From contig NZ_LMRW01000024.1 in the NCBI RefSeq assembly GCF_001428255.1, forward strand, positions 59,691 to 123,690: 64,000 nucleotides of DNA, read 5' to 3'. The notes beneath the pieces were generated by a model. It had not been told where the DNA came from and did no database searches. It saw only the letters and a program-made list of their open reading frames with translations. Source of the stretch: Agromyces sp. Soil535. GTDB taxonomy: Bacteria; Actinomycetota; Actinomycetes; Actinomycetales; Microbacteriaceae. Every line of letters begins with the position of its first letter. Positions within the stretch are counted from its first letter, which is position 1. The translations under genes were made by a program, and so were the position numbers. Below, one piece after another: positions 59,269 to 64,000 of this stretch.

Positions 59269-59834
59269 GCCGCCACCTCGATCACGTCGAGCGCCCGTTC
59301 GATCGCATCGGCGAGGGTGCTGCGCTCTTCGTCGGCCCACATGAAGAGCCCGGCGACCAGCGCAGCGAGCACGGATGCCGCCGCCACTCGCGCCACGTCG
59401 GGCGACGCCCCGTCGGCGACGAGCTGCTCGATGATCGCCTGCTCGGTGTTGCCCGTCGAACGCCACACCGCCCCGCGCAGCGAAGGCGTGTTCGCAGCAA
59501 TACGCACCCGGCGCCGGATCACCGGCGTCTCGGGCTCGGGCAGCGCCCGCCAAGCCGCACGGATGCCGCGAGCCGCCCGCACGAACGGCTGCAGGTCACG
59601 CGGCTGCTCGGCGATCGCCGCCGTGAGCACCGGGTCGTACGGGTCGTCGAGCAGCAGGTGCTCCTTCGCCGGGAAGTAACGGAAGAACGTCATCTCCGTG
59701 ACGCCGGCAGCGCGGGCGATCTCGGCGACGGTGGTCTGCTCGTAGCCCTGGCGCTCGAAGAGCTCCAGGCCTGCCTCGACGAGCGCCGCGAGGGTGCGCT
59801 CGCGCTTCGAGGGTCGTTGCCGGGTGTCAGTCAC
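59265..59834 (-). CDS. TetR-family repressor leading the ABC exporter operon
   Basis: A 189-residue TetR protein: RTLAALVEAGLELFERQGYEQTTVAEIARAAGVTEMTFFRYFPAKEHLLLDD is the helix-turn-helix, TFFRYF being typical of the MftR-like and Rv-type subgroup. It starts with GTG at 59834, with its operator palindrome ending one base away, so the transcript is probably leaderless. It is coupled to the ATPase gene by ATGA and probably represses its own operon. Confidence 0.9.
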   Translation of the reverse strand: MTDTRQRPSKRERTLAALVEAGLELFERQGYEQTTVAEIARAAGVTEMTFFRYFPAKEHLLLDDPYDPVLTAAIAEQPRDLQPFVRAARGIRAAWRALPEPETPVIRRRVRIAANTPSLRGAVWRSTGNTEQAIIEQLVADGASPDVARVAAASVLAALVAGLFMWADEERSTLADAIERALDVIEVAA

Positions 59835-59835
59835 G

Positions 59836-59862
59836 CCATAATGTTAGCCACTAACATTATGG
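59836..59862. promoter_or_regulatory. 27-bp perfect palindromic operator at the TetR start codon
   Basis: CCATAATGTTAG, then CCA, then CTAACATTATGG: 12-bp arms match exactly. It is the longest perfect operator-like palindrome in the window. Its edge is one base from the GTG of the TetR gene at 59834. On the minus strand CATTAT within it can serve as a -10 box, so the repressor would cover the promoter itself. Confidence 0.88.
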
Positions 59863-59903
59863 ACGTCAATCACCCGAGTCGCCGTGCCCGCACCGTGAAG
59901 ACC

Positions 59904-60101
59904 TCAGGCGGGGCAGGCCTCGGCGCTGCGGGTGCCGATCGCCTGGACGCCGACCTGCGGCATCCGCTCACTCGATGCCCCGGACGCCACCGGCGCCTCG
60001 GCGAGCCGCTCCTGCACCACACGACGCCGCTCGAGCTCGTCGGTGAGACGCGCCTCGCGCGCCGCCTGCAGGTGGGGGAAGGAGAGTTCCGAGATCAACA
60101 T
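59904..60101 (-). CDS. small helical protein, conserved-looking actinobacterial type
   Basis: A 65-residue protein. The first half (LISELSFPHLQAAREARLTDELERRRVVQERLAE) is a charged amphipathic helix typical of a group of small actinobacterial proteins that begin with a Met-Leu/Ile-x-x-x-Leu stretch followed by a Glu/Arg-rich helix. The second half is low complexity. It starts with ATG at 60101, and GGAGTG lies just upstream. Function unknown. Confidence 0.5.
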   Translation of the reverse strand: MLISELSFPHLQAAREARLTDELERRRVVQERLAEAPVASGASSERMPQVGVQAIGTRSAEACPA

Positions 60102-60222
60102 GTTCCACTCCGGTTCGTCGTCATCTGCCTCTAAACTCCTCCCTAAGGCGATCGCCCGGCATCCGGCAGATGCCGTATTCGTGCGGCCTGCGCCGAGAAG
60201 GCCGAGAGACGGGAATGAGCGG

Positions 60223-61293
60223 ATGCCGCAGGACGCTGTACCGCGTGTGAAGAAGCGCATCGGGTTCCTCTCGTTCGGCCACTGGCATCCGTCACCGCAA
60301 TCGGCCACCCGCGACGCGCGTGACGCGCTCGTGCAGTCGATCGAGCTGGCGGTCGCGGCCGAGGAGCTCGGCATCGACGGCGCGTTCTTTCGCGTGCACC
60401 ACTTCGCCCGGCAGCTCGCGAGCCCGTTCCCGATGCTCGCCGCGATCGGTGCGCGCACCAGCCGCATCGAGATCGGCACCGGCGTCATCGACATGCGGTA
60501 CGAGAACCCGCTGTACATGGCCGAGGATGCCGCAGCGGCCGACCTCATCAGCGCACACGCCGGCGGCGAGGGGCGGCTCCAACTCGGCGTGAGCCGCGGG
60601 TCGCCCGAGCCTGCGCTGAACGGCGCGCACTCGTTCGGGTTCGTGCCGCCCGAGGGCGAGACCGACGCCGACCTCGCACGCGCGAAGACCGAGGTCTTCC
60701 GTGCGGCGATCTCGGGCGCGGGCGTCGCCCCCGCCAACCCGCAGATGACGGGCTCCAGCGGCACGCTCCCGATCCAGCCGCATTCGCCCGGGCTCGCCGA
60801 CCGGATCTGGTGGGGCAGCGGCACACGAGCCACCGCGGAGTGGACGGCCGAGCAGGGCATGAACCTCATGAGCTCGACGCTGCTCACCGAGGACACGGGC
60901 GTGCCGTTCGACGAGCTGCAGGCCGAGCAGATCCATCTCTACCGCGACGCGTGGGCGAAGGCCGGGTGGGAGCGCACCCCGCGTGTCTCCGTGTCGCGCA
61001 GCATCATCCCGCTCATCACCGACGAGGATCGCCAGTACTTCGGCGGCCGCATCGGCGCGGACACGCAGGACCAGGTCGGGTTCCTCGACGGCGGCCTCGC
61101 ACGGTTCGGCAAGAGCTATATCGGCGAGCCCGACCAGGTGGCGGAGGACCTCGCGAAGGACGCCGCCGTCGCGGCAGCCGACACCTTGCTCGTCACCGTG
61201 CCGAACCAGCTCGGGGTGGACTACAACACGCGGCTCCTCGCCGCGATCGCCGAGCACGTGGCGCCCGCGATCGGGTGGCAACCGGCGACCTGA
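60223..61293 (+). CDS. LLM-class flavin-dependent oxidoreductase
   Basis: A 356-residue luciferase-like enzyme. KKRIGFLSFGHWHPSPQSATRDARDALVQSIELAVAAEELGIDGAFFRVHHFARQLASPFPMLAAIGARTSRIEIGTGVIDMRYENPLYMAEDAAAADLISGG-like order (here LISAHAGGEGRLQLGVSRG) fits FMN-dependent LLM oxidoreductases. The start may be the ATG at 60223 or the GTG at 60247, which gives the more usual KKRIGFLSF beginning. It stands alone between the small gene and mftF. Confidence 0.9.
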   Translation: MPQDAVPRVKKRIGFLSFGHWHPSPQSATRDARDALVQSIELAVAAEELGIDGAFFRVHHFARQLASPFPMLAAIGARTSRIEIGTGVIDMRYENPLYMAEDAAAADLISAHAGGEGRLQLGVSRGSPEPALNGAHSFGFVPPEGETDADLARAKTEVFRAAISGAGVAPANPQMTGSSGTLPIQPHSPGLADRIWWGSGTRATAEWTAEQGMNLMSSTLLTEDTGVPFDELQAEQIHLYRDAWAKAGWERTPRVSVSRSIIPLITDEDRQYFGGRIGADTQDQVGFLDGGLARFGKSYIGEPDQVAEDLAKDAAVAAADTLLVTVPNQLGVDYNTRLLAAIAEHVAPAIGWQPAT

Positions 61294-61324
61294 GCCGCGG
61301 GGAGCCGTCCCACCCCGGTGCTCG

Positions 61325-62740
61325 TCAGTGCCGGCGGCGCAGGTCGGGCAAGAGCGCTTTCGGCGACCGTCCGCGGATCGCGCTCCACCACACGCCCGCG
61401 CCGTAGGCCGCGTCATCGAGCCGCCTGGCGATCCCGAACCGCACGGGATCGAGTCGCGGCCGCGTGCGCGCGAACTCCCACACGGTGTCGGCGACGGATG
61501 CCACGAGGACGGCTCGCCGCACCCGGCGCGACACGAGGCATCCGATCGCCGTCAACGGCCACCAGTGCCGCAGCAGCAGCGCGAATCCCTGTGCGACCGC
61601 CCCGACGAGCCCGTACCCGGTGAGGCGCGCGGCGAGGGGGTACGGATGCCGCACGGCGGTCGCCCGGCCGCCGATCCGGACCGCGGTGGCCGCCAGCACC
61701 AGGGCGGCGACGGGGATCGACCACCGTCGCTGCGCCGCGAGCGCGACGAGCACGGCGGCACCCCACGGCGGCAGCACGACGGGCGCGATGTCGTCGGGGT
61801 GGCGCTCCGCGAGCGGGTGCGCTCCGGTGCCGTAGAAGAACTTGCGTCCGAGCCAGGCGCGCAGCGTCGAACGGTGCTCGTGTCGCACCGAGGCAGCGGG
61901 CTCGAAGCGCACACGCCGCCCCTCCTCGACGAGTCGCCACACCAGGTCGACGTCCTCGCCGACGCGCATCGATTCGTCGAATCCCGCTCCCAGTGCGTCG
62001 ACCCGTGCGACCAGGCAGGTGCTCGACACCCAGGTGACCGGCGATCGCGGCCGCACGCTCGAGGAGTCGCTCCCGAGGTCGAGCGACGAGCGGGCGTCCT
62101 CGTACCTCGTGATCCAGTTCGCGTCGCTGATCGCGTCCCCCACGCCGTCCCCGAGTCCGAGCACGCGCGGTGCCACCATCGCGAGCGCCGGGTCGGCGAA
62201 GTGCCGGAGCATGAGCTCGATCGCCGCCGGCTCGACCACGACGTCGGAGTCCACGAACACGACGTACGGCGTGGACACCAGGGCGAGCCCCGCGTTCCGC
62301 GCCCCCGCCGGCCCGAGGTTCCGCCCGAGCGCGAGCAGCTTCGCGCCGCGACGGGCGGCGACGGTTGCGACAGCACCAGGGTCGATCGAGGCGTCGTCGA
62401 CCACGATGACCGGCACGGCGCCGCCGATCCCCGCGAGCAGCCGGTCGAGCTGCCGAGGCCGGTCGCGCACGGGGACGACGACGGTCGCCAGGGCAAGGTC
62501 GCCCGGCGGCAGCGCGTGCACGACCGGGTCGGCCATGCCGGTCGCGAGCAGGTGGTCGGCCAGCGCGCGCGTCGCGGCATCCGTCACGATCAGCTCCCCG
62601 TCGTGGATGCGGTCGCGGGCGAGCGGCTTCAGCCGCGAGATGCGGGTGGGCGAGCCGCCGACCAGCACGGCGCCGTCGTCGACCACGCGGGTGTGGCGGT
62701 TGAGGCGCACCGTGAAGCCGTCGGGCAGGCGTGCCGTCAC
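61325..62740 (-). CDS. mftF: mycofactocin glycosyltransferase MftF
   Basis: A 471-residue protein. N-terminal part PDGFTVRLNRHTRVVDDGAVLVGGSPTRISRL, then a GT2 domain: ATVVVPVRDRPRQLDRLLAGI, ARNAGLALVSTPYVVFVDSDVVVEP (DxD), GFDESMRVGEDVDLVWRLVEEGRRVRFEP, and a C-terminal membrane region of about four helices. In mycobacteria MftF adds beta-1,4-linked glucoses to the redox cofactor. The GTG start at 62740 overlaps the mftE stop by GTGA, so the two are coupled. Confidence 0.94.
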   Translation of the reverse strand: MTARLPDGFTVRLNRHTRVVDDGAVLVGGSPTRISRLKPLARDRIHDGELIVTDAATRALADHLLATGMADPVVHALPPGDLALATVVVPVRDRPRQLDRLLAGIGGAVPVIVVDDASIDPGAVATVAARRGAKLLALGRNLGPAGARNAGLALVSTPYVVFVDSDVVVEPAAIELMLRHFADPALAMVAPRVLGLGDGVGDAISDANWITRYEDARSSLDLGSDSSSVRPRSPVTWVSSTCLVARVDALGAGFDESMRVGEDVDLVWRLVEEGRRVRFEPAASVRHEHRSTLRAWLGRKFFYGTGAHPLAERHPDDIAPVVLPPWGAAVLVALAAQRRWSIPVAALVLAATAVRIGGRATAVRHPYPLAARLTGYGLVGAVAQGFALLLRHWWPLTAIGCLVSRRVRRAVLVASVADTVWEFARTRPRLDPVRFGIARRLDDAAYGAGVWWSAIRGRSPKALLPDLRRRH

Positions 62741-63519
62741 GAGATGGCCCCGGTCGTGGGATCGGTGCCGTCGTCGCCGCGCAGCAGGCATCCGCGTCCG
62801 TCGGCCCGACCCCACCGCAGCCGCGCCCACGCCTCGGCGACGAACGCGTCGAGCAGCACTTCGCCTTCGTCGGGGGATGCGGCGCGCGGGTCGCCGAGGA
62901 CGCCGTTCTCGACGACGGCGCGCACCCCGCCCTCGCGGAGCAACGGCATGAGGTCGACGATCGCGCGCGTGTCCCCCGCCTCGAGACGATCGCCGCGCAC
63001 GCGCGACGGGTCGAGCCGCTGCAGGATCGAGGTCTCGGAGCGACCCGCGTGGGCGTCCACCGGCACGTCGGGGCCGAGCGGATGGGGGCCCGGCACGCAG
63101 GGCAGCCACGAGGCCGGGCGCTCCTCATCGATGAGGAGCGGCACCGCGGTCGCGAGCGATTCGACGTTGCCGCCGTGGCCGTTCACGAACACCACCCGCT
63201 CCGCCCACTCGCACGCCGACCGGCCGAACTCGAGGAGGAGGAACGTCAGCGCCCGCGTCCCGATGGAGATCGTCCCCGGGAACGCCTGGTGCTCACCGCT
63301 CGCCCCGAACGCGATGGGGGGCGTCACGACCGCGTCGACGCCCTCGGCCCGCAGCCGCGCGGCGACCGCGTCGGCCACGGCGGAGGCCACGACCGTGTCC
63401 GTGTCGAGCGGCAGGTGCGGCCCGTGCTGCTCGGTGGATCCGAGCGGCACGAGCACGACCGGACGGCCGACGTCGGGCCACGGCCGGTCGACGAGGCGCG
63501 GCGCGCCGGGGCCGGTCAT
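62737..63519 (-). CDS. mftE: mycofactocin creatininase-family peptidase MftE
   Basis: A 260-residue creatininase-fold metallohydrolase. LVPLGSTEQHGPHLPLDTDTVVASAVADAVA supplies metal ligands Glu, His and Asp; FVNGHGGNVESLATAVPLL and VDAHAGRSETSILQRLDP supply the rest. MftE cuts the modified MftA peptide to release the Val-Tyr-derived core. Its place between mftD and mftF fixes the name. It begins at the ATG ten bases after the mftD stop. Confidence 0.95.
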   Translation of the reverse strand: MTGPGAPRLVDRPWPDVGRPVVLVPLGSTEQHGPHLPLDTDTVVASAVADAVAARLRAEGVDAVVTPPIAFGASGEHQAFPGTISIGTRALTFLLLEFGRSACEWAERVVFVNGHGGNVESLATAVPLLIDEERPASWLPCVPGPHPLGPDVPVDAHAGRSETSILQRLDPSRVRGDRLEAGDTRAIVDLMPLLREGGVRAVVENGVLGDPRAASPDEGEVLLDAFVAEAWARLRWGRADGRGCLLRGDDGTDPTTGAIS

Positions 63520-63528
63520 GCGGCCGCC

Positions 63529-64000
63529 TCAGATGTTGCCGAGTGCGACCGAGTCTTCGGGACGCGGCTCCGCGGGTTCGCGCGTGCTCCGGCGGGTCGC
63601 CGGGCGAGCCTTCCGCGCGGCGGGCCGGCGCGGCGGCGTGACCGCATCGGAGTCGGCGCCGAGCTCGCGACGGAAGCCGGGCGGCAAGTAGAAGTCCGCG
63701 GGGGAGAGCTCCTCGATCGAACCGTGTCCGAGACCCAGCACAGCGGAGTCCAGGCCGCCGCGCAGGATGTCCAGCACGTTCTCGACCCCCGCCTGTCCAT
63801 TCGCCGCCAGCCCCCAGAGGTACGCCCGACCGATCATGACCGCGCGCGCACCGAGCGCGAGCGCCTTCGCGACGTCCCCGCCGCGTCGGATGCCGCCGTC
63901 GAGGAGGACCTCCACCTGGCCGCCGACCGCCTCCGCGATGCCGGGAAGCATGCGGATGGACGCGGGCGTCGAGTCAAGGTTATTGCCGCCGTGGTTGGAG
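63529..64000 (-). CDS. mftD: pre-mycofactocin synthase MftD (5' end beyond window)
   Basis: The last 156 residues of an FMN-dependent alpha-hydroxy-acid-oxidase-type enzyme. Visible are [91 protein letters not shown]; the Arg of GGIRRG binds the flavin phosphate. MftD oxidises the cyclised peptide intermediate to pre-mycofactocin. The C-terminal 45 residues are Pro/Arg-rich and not family sequence. mftA, mftB and mftC would lie beyond the right edge. Confidence 0.93.
   Translation of the reverse strand, partial: SNHGGNNLDSTPASIRMLPGIAEAVGGQVEVLLDGGIRRGGDVAKALALGARAVMIGRAYLWGLAANGQAGVENVLDILRGGLDSAVLGLGHGSIEELSPADFYLPPGFRRELGADSDAVTPPRRPAARKARPATRRSTREPAEPRPEDSVALGNI

Noticed and set aside
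1-64000. tRNA, rRNA, CRISPR array, integrase or transposase
   Set aside because: No cloverleaf-like sequence, regularly spaced repeat array, or recombinase motif was seen by eye; a covariance-model scan would be needed to exclude small RNAs.

Overview
The window reads as a chromosomal segment of a very GC-rich actinobacterium, most likely a member of the Microbacteriaceae close to Agromyces or Microbacterium. The grounds are codons that nearly always end in G or C, frequent GTG starts, many TetR-type regulators, a DUF2510 protein, several F420-type luciferase-like oxidoreductases, a mycofactocin cluster, and the very frequent word GGATGCC/GGCATCC. The genus is an inference. I saw no rRNA, tRNA, CRISPR array, prophage or intact insertion sequence.

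1-9.9 kb holds small catabolic and redox units, each with its own regulator: a truncated alpha/beta hydrolase; MarR with a divergent NAD(P)-binding protein around a shared palindrome; TetR with a divergent two-gene oxidoreductase operon behind three copies of one operator (the first gene seems to start at ATC); a sulfite-oxidase-fold membrane protein with an expanded hexapeptide linker; a decayed ribbon-helix-helix/nucleotidyltransferase pair; a DUF2071 protein, a TM2 protein, an SDR and an HNH-like protein. 9.9-15.1 kb is a translationally coupled operon (NCS1 permease, agmatine deiminase family, amidase) opposite a TetR gene, probably for uptake and stepwise hydrolysis of a nitrogenous compound. 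15.1-21.5 kb carries a winged-helix protein, a large RecB-like nuclease/helicase, a YdeI-like protein, a mycoredoxin-like protein and a DUF2510 protein. 21.5-29.5 kb has an MFS pump with TetR, two LLM oxidoreductases, an eRF1-like protein and a berberine-bridge-type FAD oxidase.

29.5-36 kb is the most suggestive block. A nested palindromic repeat is followed by a response regulator, a histidine kinase and a PepSY-like secreted protein, with one direct repeat (TTCAGG-N5-TTCAGCGG) in front of both the regulator and the PepSY gene. Next come DUF4956, a VTC-type polyphosphate polymerase domain protein and a repeat-rich lipoprotein. 36-43.5 kb holds a hexapeptide-repeat protein, a UGT-like glycosyltransferase, an ECF transporter ATPase/EcfT pair without a visible S component, an FKBP lipoprotein, a methyltransferase and a rhodanese. 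43.5-50.1 kb has less strict codon use and looks like accessory surface DNA: an AAA ATPase, a polytopic membrane protein and two cell-wall-binding-repeat proteins.

50.2-57.7 kb is a phenylacetate module: paaABCDE plus a paaG-like gene on the minus strand, and paaI, paaK and a TetR gene on the plus strand, with a palindromic operator between them. 57.7-59.9 kb is an ABC exporter operon led by a TetR gene whose 27-bp palindrome abuts its start codon. The window ends with a small conserved-looking gene, a third LLM oxidoreductase and part of a mycofactocin cluster (mftF, mftE and truncated mftD).
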